Assembly (NCBI GenBank): GCA_035533075.1
Contig: DATLUO010000174.1
Location: 1 to 64,000 of the forward strand
Source of the DNA: Pirellulales bacterium
GTDB taxonomy: Bacteria > Planctomycetota > Planctomycetia > Pirellulales > JAICIG01
Length of the DNA: 64,000 bases
Direction of reading: 5' to 3'
Shown here: piece after piece, positions 1 through 9,155 of the stretch
Numbering within the stretch: the first letter of the stretch is position 1
Layout of the letters: each line of letters opens with the position of its first letter
Position numbers and translations under genes: made by a program
The notes under the pieces: generated by a model
Seen by the model: only the letters and a program-made list of their open reading frames with translations
The model's database searches: none
Told to the model about the DNA's origin: nothing

Positions 1-140
1 CGCGAACGGCGCCGGCAATTACACGATCGTCGAGACCGACAACTCCACGACCACGGTCACGGGCACGGAAAACACTATCACCGGCGATTCTTCGACGACG
101 ACCACCTCCAACGACCTGACCAGCGTGACGGAGAACAGCG
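1..140 (+). pseudogene. Truncated Ser/Thr-rich repeat ORF entering from the left edge
   Basis: Reading from base 2, this stretch encodes repeats such as NYTIVETDNSTTTVTG and TENTITGDSSTTT. They closely match residues encoded around 3145-3275 of the large toxin gene downstream. The similarity stops near 125-140, where the sequence jumps directly to the last codons of a HINT domain in a different frame; that frame has a TGA at 117-119. The repeat part and the toxin part are therefore not one intact ORF here. It is probably the 3' remnant of a second copy of the large repeat protein that lost its HINT core. Confidence 0.6.
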
Positions 141-164
141 AACAGCCGCGACGGCTTTTGCATT

Positions 165-1205
165 TTGGTACACAACGAAAGCGCGGAGGATCCACGTTAC
201 AAGCCGGGTGCCGAGCCAGCGCCGCCGCAAATCTATGGCCCGCCCGCGCCCGGAGGCGGAGGCGCGTCCCCCGCCGACGAAGCGTTTCGACTTCAACAAG
301 AGCAAGAGCAGGCGCAGCAGAAGGAGCTCGACCAACAGAAAGCCGCGGTTCTGGGGGAGCTCGATCAAATGTGGGGGATCATGGTGCGATCCTATACGGG
401 CCCGTTCGATCCCGCCCTCGATTATGCCGCTCAGCACCTTGACGTGGGCCGAATGCTGGAGCTTGAGAAGCAACTACCTAACCTTTTGAGCGACGAGGAA
501 CTGAAAGCCTACAACGAGAAGAAGGCGGGCTATATCGATGCGCTGAAGCGCGAAGCGGCATCTCGCCAGGCGACGAATAACGGCACGCAACTTGGCGTAC
601 CGGCCACGCCGTATCAAGGGACGTTCTGGGAGAACACCTTTAGGCCCGGCGGCTACATGGAGCAGGTCCTTCCGGCATTTGCGGGAGCGGGCGGCGCGGC
701 GCCGCGCGGGCTGGAACCGATGGTGCCTCCGACGGTGAACCCCGGGCCGCGATTGTCAACGCCGAAACCGCCGAGGGGCGGCGCCGGCCCGGGCCCAACG
801 GCCAAGGGCGCACCAGCGCGCCCCAGTTGGCGGGAGTCTGAGGTCGACGCAGGCAAGGGTCTGAATAAAGACTACAAACCTCAAAAATCATTCAAGGACG
901 GGGAAGAGGTGCCCTACGGCACGAAAGGTAGCTCCCGGCCTGAGTACTTTAAACCTGGAGCGAGTTTGGAAGTAAAGAATTATGATGTAACGACCGCCCA
1001 GGGGAGGCGAAACGTCGCCAACAACGTGAGTGAACAGGCAATCGAGCGGAGTAAGAATTTGCCCGCCGGGACACGGCAAACTGTTCTTATCGACGTGCGG
1101 GGTCAGAAGGTCAGCAAGAAAACGCTGGATCAGCTTGCGGAGGATATAGTGGTAAAGTCTGGTGGCACGCTGACGCGCGGTGATATAAAGTTCAGAACGA
1201 GATAG
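165..1205 (+). CDS. Orphan polymorphic-toxin tip with restriction-endonuclease-like C terminus
   Basis: The frame opens just after 119 and reads RDGFCILVHNESA from 147, almost the same as the end of the HINT domain in the large gene (RDGFCILVHNQSA). The first possible start is a TTG at 165, so this is more likely a displaced tip than an independently started gene. A Pro/Gly/Gln-rich linker (about residues 15-220) follows. The C-terminal 120 residues carry VPYGTKGSSRPEYF, LEVKNY (an ExK nuclease motif near residue 268) and TRQTVLIDVRGQ. I recognise this pattern from REase-fold toxin tips of contact-dependent and HINT-processed toxins. It would be a nuclease after release by the HINT protease of a full-length carrier. 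A likely immunity gene starts 8 bases downstream. The nuclease assignment is by motif, not by search. Confidence 0.6.
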   Translation: MVHNESAEDPRYKPGAEPAPPQIYGPPAPGGGGASPADEAFRLQQEQEQAQQKELDQQKAAVLGELDQMWGIMVRSYTGPFDPALDYAAQHLDVGRMLELEKQLPNLLSDEELKAYNEKKAGYIDALKREAASRQATNNGTQLGVPATPYQGTFWENTFRPGGYMEQVLPAFAGAGGAAPRGLEPMVPPTVNPGPRLSTPKPPRGGAGPGPTAKGAPARPSWRESEVDAGKGLNKDYKPQKSFKDGEEVPYGTKGSSRPEYFKPGASLEVKNYDVTTAQGRRNVANNVSEQAIERSKNLPAGTRQTVLIDVRGQKVSKKTLDQLAEDIVVKSGGTLTRGDIKFRTR

Positions 1206-1213
1206 GTGATAGA

Positions 1214-1630
1214 ATGACGATCGCCATTCGATCCGCGGGAGAGATTAAGGAGCTTGGTGGAAGTGATTTCGTACATTCTTTTTTCTCTACCATCAGTTAT
1301 CATTTAGAGCCCGATGGGTGGGGGACAAGATATCCAGTTCTCATGAACGCACTATATCAGGGACAACTCAGCGCTGAGGATGCCGGCGCAGCCCTAGAAG
1401 AGCTTGCGGACGTTCAAATGCGTCTCAATCAGTTCCCTCCCTCGGACGTCGTCTGGGATATAGACGACTTAGCCGCTACCCCCCCTTGGGGAAGAAATAT
1501 CAGCAGCGACATTACTAGCTTAGGTAACTACTTCGTCACAAGTTCTGGATCCGACCTTATAGACGTGCTTAGAGAGTCGATCAGCCGACTAAGGTCTAGC
1601 GGTGGTATCGCGAGGCTAGAATCCTTTTGA
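1214..1630 (+). CDS. Imm70-like immunity protein
   Basis: A 138-residue soluble protein starting eight bases after the toxin-tip stop. Its sequence (GSDFVHSFFSTISYHLEP, WGTRYPVLMNALYQG, DVVWDIDDLA, PPWGRNISSDITSL, NYFVTSSG) matches my recollection of the Imm70 family, which is found next to polymorphic toxin tips. It presumably binds and neutralises the adjacent REase-like tip in the cytoplasm. The gene is visibly more AT-rich than its surroundings, with T-rich runs near 1275, which fits horizontal acquisition as a toxin-immunity pair. There is no signal peptide or membrane segment. The family call is from memory of conserved motifs. Confidence 0.65.
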   Translation: MTIAIRSAGEIKELGGSDFVHSFFSTISYHLEPDGWGTRYPVLMNALYQGQLSAEDAGAALEELADVQMRLNQFPPSDVVWDIDDLAATPPWGRNISSDITSLGNYFVTSSGSDLIDVLRESISRLRSSGGIARLESF

Positions 1631-1674
1631 TAGATGAGAAAAGGGGCCGCAGCTGGATTCCATGAGGCGCCCAC

Positions 1675-1810
1675 GGGGGCCAGTAGCGTCGGGACGAGCT
1701 CGCGGCGCATCGTGATCTTTGGCAACCTACATTCAGCCAACCAGCCGTTTGGGATTTGATCGGCTGCGTCGGCACCGGTCGCGAACAACGATCGGCGCCG
1801 ACGCGCCGGT
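1675..1810 (+). repeat. Cassette-boundary element R1
   Basis: This is the first of three related elements. It shares the blocks GGGCCAGTAGCGTCG, GCGGCGCATCGTGATCTTTG, CAGCCAACCAG, CGGCTGCGTCGGCACC and CGGCGCCGACGCGCCGG with R2 and R3. It sits exactly between the Imm70-like gene and the repeat ORF of the large toxin. The first candidate start of the large toxin ORF (TTG at 1719) lies inside the element. R1 lacks the AAAACGGGTC..ACGATTTGTT block seen in R2 and R3. Confidence 0.7.
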
Positions 1811-4800
1811 CGAGACCGACAAAAGCCGGAAGAGTAGCAACGAGATCACCGACAGCACCAGCGCCACCGAAACCAACCAGACCTTCACGGCCGTCAGCAG
1901 CGGCACCACGCTCGGCACCGACACGACGCAGCGGAGCGGCAACTCGGTGCTGGGCACGTATTCGCTGACCGAGACGAACTCGACCACGACGAGCACCGCG
2001 CAGACGGACACCAACCAGACCGACACCAGCAACAGCACCGCCAGCGAGTTCGACAGCGGCACGACCACGGAAATCGGCGACGAAATCTACGGCAGCCTGA
2101 ACAGCGTCGAGACGGGCGCGGCGGCGGCGACGCTCGTCAGCATCGACTACAACCAGAGCCAGACGATCAGCATCTCGCAGATCGACGACGGCACGACCAG
2201 CACGACCGTGCTGGGCAACAGCATCAGCCAGGGCAGCAGCGGCACGAGCTACGACACGGACACCACCAGCGTGTTTCCGGGGGAAGAGAACCTGGGGAAC
2301 CTGGTGGGTCCGCCCGTGTTGGCCGTCACGGCCACGGAAACCGACACTTCGACCGACAGCACCACCTTTTCGGCCAACGACGTCACGGGCTTGTCGTTTA
2401 CCAGCACGCACGAGGTCGACACCGTCAATCGCCCCGAGACGATCTCGCACGTCTCGTCGGAGAGCAACGGCGGCAAGTATTCCTGGACCACGATCGACAG
2501 CTACGAGAGCACGAACGCGATCACCGGCGGCTTCAGCCTGAACGAAACGAGCAGCGGCTCGCTCTCCAACTACGAGACCGACACGAACTCCGGCCTGGCG
2601 AACAGCAACACCGAGACCGGCACGACCAGCGGTTACACGGCGGAGACCGGCAGCCAGATCTTGGGCAGCTTCACGCTCTCGGAGACCAGCGACACTACCA
2701 CCACCGTCGTCGAAACCGACTCCGTCGGCGCGATCACGACCAGCGCCACGACCACGGCCTACGATTACACGAGCGCCAGCGCCGCCGGCAACGACGTGAC
2801 GGGGGCCGAGAGCACGGCCGAGCAGGGCCTTTCCAGCGCCACGCTGGCCAAGACCGACAATTACGGCTCGGGCGACACCGACAACGTGACGATCGCCACC
2901 AACGGCTCCAGCTCGTCCATCGGCAGCGACAACACGATCACGGGCAGCTTCACGCTCTCCGATTCGAGCGACACGACGGTCACCACCGCCGACAGCGGCA
3001 CGCGGGCCGGCAACAGTTACAGCGCCTATTCCAGCGATGTGACGACGGCCAGCGGAACGGAGATCGGCGATTCCATCACCGGCGCGGTGGCGACGGGCGA
3101 AACGACGACCGAGAGCGACAGCCTGACCGACGGCGGCACGAACAGCACCGGCAATTACACGATCGTCGAGACCGACAACTCGACGACCACGGTGACGGGC
3201 ACGGAGAACACGATCACCGGCGACTCGTCCACGACGACCACCGCCAACGACCTGACCAGCGTGACGAAGACGAGCGAGCATCTGTCGGGCACGATGCTGC
3301 AGGTGTCGAGCGACGTGACCAGCCTCAGCAGCAGCGGCAACGAGACGGCCAACACGATCACGGGCGCCTACGTCAGCACGGCCTACGAGTTGGAGACGAG
3401 CTCGCTCACCGAGAGCGGCCTGAATTCCGGCGGCAGTTTTTCGCTCACCTCCACGACCCGTTCCTCGCCGACGATCACGGAGAGCGGCAACACGTTGTCG
3501 GGCGACTACACCTTCAGCGAGGCCCAGACGCAGGGCTACACCTTCAACGAGAGCGACGCCAGCGCCTCGGGCGGCACGACGACCAGTTTCCAGATCACCG
3601 AAACCGGCGGCAAGCACGACGTGCTGACGCAGACCGGCAGCCACGTGACGGGCGGGTACACCTTGGCCGACCCCGGCACCGACAGTTACACGATCGCCGA
3701 GACCGGCGGCACCAGCGGCGGTGGTGGTGGCGGCGGCAGCATGAGCGGCAGCGGCTCCAGCTCCAGTTCCTCTTCTTGGGGCCTGACGCTGACGGGCGTC
3801 GACAACTACACGACGACCGAATCGGGCAACGAGTTGAGCGGGGCGTTCAATCGAACGACCAGCGGCGGCGGCAGCGACACTTTGAGCGAGAGCGGTTTGG
3901 GCAGCTACAACCCGCACCCCACCACCGGCTACACGCTTTCGGAAAGCGGCAATTACCTTTCGGGCCAGCTTTCGCTGACCGAGACGGGCACCGACCGTTA
4001 CTCGTTGATCGAGGCTTTCAACAACGCCTCGAACGCGGCGCTTGCCAACGGCAACGGCCCCGGCGACCTGGATTTTTCGCCCGTCGGCGCCCCGATCGTC
4101 GTGGGCGGGGTGTCTTACTGGGGCACCGGCCCCGCCGCCAACCTCGACGCCAACGCGGCCGACTCGGCCTTCAACGAGCTTGGGCTGCAATTGCTGCACG
4201 AATACTGCTGGGCGGGCGATCAGGCGACCATGGCGAACTTCGAGGACGATCGCCGAATCGACTCCTCGCGCCGGGGCCAGTCGGTTTTGACGGCCAGCGA
4301 GCACGATCCCGAAGGGCCGCGCTACTTGGGCGAGGTCGGGGAGTTCTTCGAAAACGGGCGGAAGCACGTCGTCAACCTCTACGTCGAAGGGCGGCTCTTC
4401 CGGCCCACGCCGAACCACGGGATTTACGTCCGCCAGCGCGGCTTTGTTCCGGCGGGCGAATTGAAACCGGGCGATCAACTGCTGACGAGCGACCACCGCT
4501 GGGTGAAGGTTTCGAACATCGTCGACAAAGGCGAGGTCGTCCCAGTGTTCAACCTGATGGTCCCCAACGGCCACACCTATTTCGTCGGCAGCAACAACCG
4601 CGACGGCTTTTGCATCCTCGTGCATAACCAGAGTGCGCCCGCGGTCCGCTCAGCGCCTGCCTATCGCCCTGCGCCCGCGCAGCCCCCTGCGCAACCAGGA
4701 CGGCAAGCGCCACGGCCGGGGCAATCGCGCCCGGGCCAAGGTGCGTCACCCGGCGCCGGCACCGGCGCCGTACCGCCCGGCGGGGTGAACACGATTTCGG

Positions 4801-5672
4801 TTCCTCGGCGCGACATGCACAAGTACGAAGGCGCGCAACCGATGGGTTTTCCATCATGGGAAGCATGGCAAGAAGCCAGGAACGCATACGTTGCAGATCG
4901 CGCCAAATATGGCCAATCGCTCAACCACGAGCCGACTGGGGGTGAAGTGCTCGGATGGATGGCCGGTCAGATCCGCAACCGAACGAACTCTCAGGAGCGC
5001 CTTGACAAGGCGAAAGAGTTCGCGCGCGCCAGCGGCATGTCGGAGGCTCAGATCGATGACGTCCTCAGTGGGCCCCATGTTTCGGTGCCCGGACAAGAAC
5101 CGGATCCGGTAAACGAATTGCTGAATGCGGCCAGGCGCAAGGCGGCGGAGCAGGAGGCGGCGAAGGCAAAATCCGGGGATCCGGGGGCCACGGCAGCAAA
5201 GAATCCCGCATTGGGCGGCGCTCCGTCGCGCGCGCAAATGCTTACCGCGGGAGGCAAGAAACCGCCCACGGGTGGAGGCAGCGCTGTGGCGACGGGAGGA
5301 ATGGACCCAGGGGACGAAGGCGAGAATGCGCCGCGCCCGAACATCAAGACAAATCTTCCCGATCGTGTTACAAAGGAGCTTCCGGAAGGTGAGACGCGGA
5401 CGCCGGAGGAGAATTCCAAAGCGCGGAACTTTTTTGAGCGTAACCGCGACGCCGCGAGGAAGTGGTGGTCGGACCGGAACGGCGGACGAGAGTGGCCTGA
5501 AGATTCGACGCACGACTCGCATCCTCGCGCCCTTAAGGATGGAGGCGACCCTCTTTTTGTTGAACCTGGTTATGGCGGTCCTAATAGCGATCATAGCATT
5601 CCGAGGCCCCCTGATGGCCAGACTGATGCGCAGCGTTGGGGTAAGCAGGGCGGTCGCCCGAGGAACGAATGA
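1719..5672 (+). CDS. HINT-domain polymorphic toxin with Ser/Thr-rich repeats and HNH-like tip
   Basis: 1317 codons. Residues about 30-825 are degenerate Ser/Thr/Asn/Asp-rich repeats of the type SGNxITGxYTLSET, broken by a Gly-rich patch near residue 670. A HINT (intein-like) domain follows: start Cys near residue 830 (YCWAGDQA), TPNHGIYV, AGELKPGDQLLT, HTYFVGS and final VHN near residue 968. In related systems such domains cut after VHN to release the tip. The tip has a Pro-rich linker, an alpha-helical part (SWEAWQEARNAYVAD) and a C-terminal module with RKWWSDRNGGREWP, THDSHPRALKDGGDPLF and GQTDAQRWGKQGG, resembling HNH-type nuclease tips. The nominal TTG start lies inside element R1 and no signal peptide is visible, so the true start or export signal is uncertain. 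A SUKH immunity gene follows immediately. Confidence 0.75.
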   Translation: MATYIQPTSRLGFDRLRRHRSRTTIGADAPVETDKSRKSSNEITDSTSATETNQTFTAVSSGTTLGTDTTQRSGNSVLGTYSLTETNSTTTSTAQTDTNQTDTSNSTASEFDSGTTTEIGDEIYGSLNSVETGAAAATLVSIDYNQSQTISISQIDDGTTSTTVLGNSISQGSSGTSYDTDTTSVFPGEENLGNLVGPPVLAVTATETDTSTDSTTFSANDVTGLSFTSTHEVDTVNRPETISHVSSESNGGKYSWTTIDSYESTNAITGGFSLNETSSGSLSNYETDTNSGLANSNTETGTTSGYTAETGSQILGSFTLSETSDTTTTVVETDSVGAITTSATTTAYDYTSASAAGNDVTGAESTAEQGLSSATLAKTDNYGSGDTDNVTIATNGSSSSIGSDNTITGSFTLSDSSDTTVTTADSGTRAGNSYSAYSSDVTTASGTEIGDSITGAVATGETTTESDSLTDGGTNSTGNYTIVETDNSTTTVTGTENTITGDSSTTTTANDLTSVTKTSEHLSGTMLQVSSDVTSLSSSGNETANTITGAYVSTAYELETSSLTESGLNSGGSFSLTSTTRSSPTITESGNTLSGDYTFSEAQTQGYTFNESDASASGGTTTSFQITETGGKHDVLTQTGSHVTGGYTLADPGTDSYTIAETGGTSGGGGGGGSMSGSGSSSSSSSWGLTLTGVDNYTTTESGNELSGAFNRTTSGGGSDTLSESGLGSYNPHPTTGYTLSESGNYLSGQLSLTETGTDRYSLIEAFNNASNAALANGNGPGDLDFSPVGAPIVVGGVSYWGTGPAANLDANAADSAFNELGLQLLHEYCWAGDQATMANFEDDRRIDSSRRGQSVLTASEHDPEGPRYLGEVGEFFENGRKHVVNLYVEGRLFRPTPNHGIYVRQRGFVPAGELKPGDQLLTSDHRWVKVSNIVDKGEVVPVFNLMVPNGHTYFVGSNNRDGFCILVHNQSAPAVRSAPAYRPAPAQPPAQPGRQAPRPGQSRPGQGASPGAGTGAVPPGGVNTISVPRRDMHKYEGAQPMGFPSWEAWQEARNAYVADRAKYGQSLNHEPTGGEVLGWMAGQIRNRTNSQERLDKAKEFARASGMSEAQIDDVLSGPHVSVPGQEPDPVNELLNAARRKAAEQEAAKAKSGDPGATAAKNPALGGAPSRAQMLTAGGKKPPTGGGSAVATGGMDPGDEGENAPRPNIKTNLPDRVTKELPEGETRTPEENSKARNFFERNRDAARKWWSDRNGGREWPEDSTHDSHPRALKDGGDPLFVEPGYGGPNSDHSIPRPPDGQTDAQRWGKQGGRPRNE

Positions 5673-5680
5673 GGTGGAAT

Positions 5681-6493
5681 ATGTTCGAGTGGCTTGACGA
5701 GGAATTGCGGGCGGTTAGGACGCCCCACTTTCATGAGGTTGATGGTCCCGCGCCCCGTGAACTTCGGCGCGCAGTTAAGGAGTCGGACAGACCTTTGCCG
5801 CCATCCTATAAGGAATTTGTGATTCGGTTCGGAAACGCGCGCCTATACCGCTGTTCAAATTGGTATAAGATCGAGATTTATGCGTCACCTCGCGATGCAA
5901 CAAGTGAAAGCGCGGAGACTTTGACGAATTTCGGTCGGATACCAGGCGCGTTGGCGTATTTCAAGGATGACTTGTTGGTTGAGGGCACCGAGTCCGCGGT
6001 ATTCGAATGGCACGGTCCAGAATTTGGGTTTAGGCAAGCGGCTAATGGGTTTGAGCAGTGGTTGGAGAAAAAACACCGCGCCGCTCGACGATCGTTTTCA
6101 AAGAGCAAATGGCAATCAATCCTAGCAGGGCCGGCGCCATTTTCAAAAGAGGAAAAGGCAGTTGTTGAGGCGCGCAGGCATTTTCACTGGCGCGTCATCG
6201 GTATCGCTGAGAATGGCGACCTCCAATTCGAGGTGAAGAATCGCTCAAATATGGCATTGCCGTACCTCACGATTGGTATTCGGCGCAAGGGGGGAGAACC
6301 GTTTGGCGGTGTGAAGCTACCTGTGTCAGGAATTCAGCCCGGCTCAGGCGCGGTTGTGGAGGTTGACTGCTACAAGCAGTCGCATGCCCCAGAGGACGTC
6401 GAACCGTTCGAGAAGCCTGACCCGGAGCCGGCGCTACGTGACCTATATTGGGAATTCAAGCAAATGCCGCGCACGGAAAACAGCTCAGAGTGA
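5681..6493 (+). CDS. SUKH-family (SMI1/KNR4-like) immunity protein
   Basis: The N-terminal 140 residues fit the SMI1/KNR4 (SUKH) fold: LRRAVKESDRPLPPSYKEFV, IRFGNARLYR and later an ELxxFE-like segment around FEQWLEKK. SUKH proteins are the commonest immunity partners of nuclease toxin tips. The last 100 residues form an extra beta-rich region (LQFEVKNRSNMALPYLTIGI). I chose ATG 5681 because GAGGTGG lies six bases before it; an upstream ATG at 5669 overlaps the toxin stop as ATGA. Either start gives translational coupling with the toxin. The gene is more AT-rich than the repeat ORFs, like the other immunity gene. Confidence 0.75.
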   Translation: MFEWLDEELRAVRTPHFHEVDGPAPRELRRAVKESDRPLPPSYKEFVIRFGNARLYRCSNWYKIEIYASPRDATSESAETLTNFGRIPGALAYFKDDLLVEGTESAVFEWHGPEFGFRQAANGFEQWLEKKHRAARRSFSKSKWQSILAGPAPFSKEEKAVVEARRHFHWRVIGIAENGDLQFEVKNRSNMALPYLTIGIRRKGGEPFGGVKLPVSGIQPGSGAVVEVDCYKQSHAPEDVEPFEKPDPEPALRDLYWEFKQMPRTENSSE

Positions 6494-6570
6494 TTGTTTG
6501 AGGGGCGGGCGTTTGGCCGGGGGCAGCAAACGCGCACGGTCCAATTTGCGAATCTACAGAGGCAGCCATG

Positions 6571-6760
6571 AGGGGCCAGTAGCGTCGTGGGAGCGGAAAA
6601 CGGGTCAAAACGATTTGTTTCGAGCGGGGCCAGTAGCGCCGCGAGGAGGCTCGCGCCGCGTCGTGTTCTTTGGCAATCCATTCATCAGCCAACCAGTCGT
6701 GAATTGACCGACCGGCTGCGTCGGCACCCGCCGCTCATCGCGGTCGGCACCGACGCGCCG
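6571..6760 (+). repeat. Cassette-boundary element R2
   Basis: The longest copy of the boundary element. It has two tandem GGGGCCAGTAGCG blocks around AAAACGGGTCAAAACGATTT, then TTCTTTGGCAATCCATTCAT, CAGCCAACCAGTCGTGAATT and a stem-loop whose arms are about GGCTGCGTCGGCACC (6714-6728) and GGTCGGCACCGACGCGCC (6742-6759). It lies after the SUKH gene and before the next repeat ORF. The plus frame reads VVFFGNPFISQPVVN and stops; the minus frame reads MADEWIAKEH. Differences from R3 do not favour synonymous positions in either frame, so I treat it as non-coding. Confidence 0.75.
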
Positions 6761-6767
6761 GCCGGCC

Positions 6768-9155
6768 GTGCGCCTGCGTGTTTCGCGCTCCTTCGCATTC
6801 TTCGTGCTCTCGGAAAACGACAGCACCAGCGTGTCGTCGATCGAGAGCGACGTGAACCAGACCGACACCACCAGCGTGGCCAGCAACGGCAGCCAGTACA
6901 TGACGGCCACCGAGACGGGCAACGAAATCACCGGCGACTACAGCCGCGGCGAACAAAACAGCGGCACGCTCACGCTGTTGACCAACGAGACCAACCAGAC
7001 CCTGTCGGTCTCGGCCAGCGAGGTCGATGTCAGCAGCGACAACCCCTCGACGAGCGGCAACTCGCTGTACGGCGATTACACGCTCAGCGAGAACAGCGGC
7101 GACTATAGCTCGGCCAACGAGGTCGACAACAACAGCTTCGGCGGAGGAAGCGACGTCAGCAGCCAGACCGCGCTCGACCAGAGCAACTCCAGCACCAGCG
7201 AAGCCGGCAACGAAAACTGGGGCGCCTATAACCGCAGCGTGACCAGCAGCGAACAATCGACCACCTACCTGCTCGAAGGCAACCAGACCGACACCACCAA
7301 CAGCACGGCTTCGCAGAGCTCCACCGACAACCAGACGCAAAGCGGCAACTCGATCGTGGGCGACTATACGCTCAACGAGTCGGGGACCGACGACGGCACG
7401 ACCTATGGAACCGATACCAACCAGACCGACACCACCAACAGCACGGCTTTCGACGGCTCCAGCGATAGCCGGACGAAAACCGGCAACGAGATCTTGGGCA
7501 ACTATACGCTCAGCGATCGCGGCACCGACGGCGGAACGACCCACGAACTCGACGTCAATCAGACCGATTCCACCAGCTCGGTCGATTACCCCTCGACCAG
7601 CACCACCAGTTACGAAACCGGCAACGAAATCACCGGCGCGGACGACACGAGTCAAAGCGCCTCCGGCACCGACAGCTCCAGCGGTACGGAAACCAACCAG
7701 AGCCTGACGATCGTCACCAGCGCGTCGGCCATTTCCAGCGACGACAGCCAGACGAGCTCCAACGACATCACCGGGAGTTACACGCTGGCCGATACGAGCC
7801 AAAGCACGACCACGACGTCGGAAACCGACACGAATATCGCCGACTTGCCCGGCACCGCCGCCCCGGTCGACACCACCACCAGCCTCGACGTCTCGAAGAC
7901 CTCGACCACTTCCTACGAAACCGGCAACCAGATCGTGGCCAGCGCCTCGACCAGCGAAACCGACCAGAACACCGACAGCAGCACCAGCAGCGAGACCAAC
8001 CAGAGCCAGACCGTCCATCAGACCATCACCTCGAGCGAGACCGACACGAGCCAGAAGAGCTCCAACGAGATCACCGGCAGTTACACGCTGGCCGATTCGG
8101 GCCAAAGCACGAGCACCACCTGGGAAACCGACAGCAACCAGACCGACACGACCAGCTCGTTCGACTTCTCGACCGCCTCCACCACTTCCCAGGAAACCGG
8201 CAACACGGTCAGCGGCTTCAGCTCCGCCAGCGAAACCGACAACACCACCGACAGCACGAGCAGCGCGGAGACGAACCAGACGCTGACCCGATTGACGAGC
8301 GCCACGACGATCGGCAGCGACAGCAGCCAACAATCGACGAACGACGTCACCGGCAGCTTCACGCTGAGCGATTCGAGCCAAAGCACGACCAGCAGTTGGG
8401 AAACCGACGCCAATCAGACCGACACGAGCAGCAGCTTCGAATTCTCGACCGCCTCCACCACTTCCCAGGAAACCGGCAATCAGGTCACCGGGTTCAACTC
8501 CAGCGGCGAGACCGACAACAGCACCGACAGCACGAGCGGCGGCGAGACCAACCAGACGCTGGCCACGCTGAGCAGCGCCACGTCGCAGGAAACCGACTCC
8601 AGCCAAGAAAGCAGCAACGACATTACGGGCAGTTTCACCTTGGCCGAGTCGAGCGACACTTCGACGACGACCTGGGAAAGCGGTGCGAATACGCCGCTGG
8701 TGGGCGGAGTGCCCGACCCGGCCCTGGCCGACGCCACGAGCAGCAGCGAGTCTGCCAGCGAATCCACCACCACCAGCCAAAGCGGCAACGAGATCACCGG
8801 GCAGTACGTGACCAGCACCTCCAACTACACCACCGACAGCACGAGCGGCGGCGAAACGGACCAGACCGACGCCGTCACCACCACCGCCACGGCCAGCCTC
8901 AGCGAAACCGATCAGCAAAGCGGCAACTCGCTGGTGGGCAGCTATACGCTGAGCGGTTCCAGCGGCGGCACCACCTACACGCGGGAAACGGAGAGCAACC
9001 AGTCGCTGTCGAGCACCAGCAACGACACCACGACCACCTCGAACGCAAAACGGGTCAGAACGATTTGTTCGGAGGGTGCCAGTAGCGTCGTGAGGGGCTC
9101 GCGGCGCACCGTGTTCTTTGACAATCCATTCATCAGCCAAGCAGTCGTGAATTGA
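6768..9155 (+). CDS. Ser/Thr-rich repeat protein without a toxin tip
   Basis: 795 codons of near-pure repeats, with units of about 70 residues such as SSNDITGSYTLADSSQST, TTWETDSNQTDT and TASTTSQETGNTVSGFSS recurring several times between 7700 and 8700. The composition (Ser, Thr, Asp, Glu, Asn, Gln) matches the repeat half of the large toxin, but no HINT domain or tip follows: the frame runs into element R3 and ends there (VFFDNPFISQAVVN). The GTG start at 6768 gives RLRVSRSFAFFVLSEN and no convincing signal peptide. It could be a stalk segment of a former larger toxin, a decoy for recombination, or a remnant. I do not know its function. Confidence 0.5.
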   Translation: MRLRVSRSFAFFVLSENDSTSVSSIESDVNQTDTTSVASNGSQYMTATETGNEITGDYSRGEQNSGTLTLLTNETNQTLSVSASEVDVSSDNPSTSGNSLYGDYTLSENSGDYSSANEVDNNSFGGGSDVSSQTALDQSNSSTSEAGNENWGAYNRSVTSSEQSTTYLLEGNQTDTTNSTASQSSTDNQTQSGNSIVGDYTLNESGTDDGTTYGTDTNQTDTTNSTAFDGSSDSRTKTGNEILGNYTLSDRGTDGGTTHELDVNQTDSTSSVDYPSTSTTSYETGNEITGADDTSQSASGTDSSSGTETNQSLTIVTSASAISSDDSQTSSNDITGSYTLADTSQSTTTTSETDTNIADLPGTAAPVDTTTSLDVSKTSTTSYETGNQIVASASTSETDQNTDSSTSSETNQSQTVHQTITSSETDTSQKSSNEITGSYTLADSGQSTSTTWETDSNQTDTTSSFDFSTASTTSQETGNTVSGFSSASETDNTTDSTSSAETNQTLTRLTSATTIGSDSSQQSTNDVTGSFTLSDSSQSTTSSWETDANQTDTSSSFEFSTASTTSQETGNQVTGFNSSGETDNSTDSTSGGETNQTLATLSSATSQETDSSQESSNDITGSFTLAESSDTSTTTWESGANTPLVGGVPDPALADATSSSESASESTTTSQSGNEITGQYVTSTSNYTTDSTSGGETDQTDAVTTTATASLSETDQQSGNSLVGSYTLSGSSGGTTYTRETESNQSLSSTSNDTTTTSNAKRVRTICSEGASSVVRGSRRTVFFDNPFISQAVVN

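Noticed and set aside
1596-4625. 1009-codon minus-strand ORF opposite the toxin repeat region
   Set aside because: Composition is Arg/Ala/Gly/Val nonsense without domains. It is open only because ACC, GAC and ACG codons on the plus strand give no stops in antisense.
6456-6692. Small minus ORFs starting MADEWI in R2 and R3
   Set aside because: Only the first 10 or so residues are shared and differences are mostly replacement changes, so the DNA element rather than a peptide is conserved.
6735-9140. 801-codon minus-strand ORF
   Set aside because: Antisense of the Ser/Thr repeat ORF, same reason. Its conserved start MADEWIVKEH is part of element R3.
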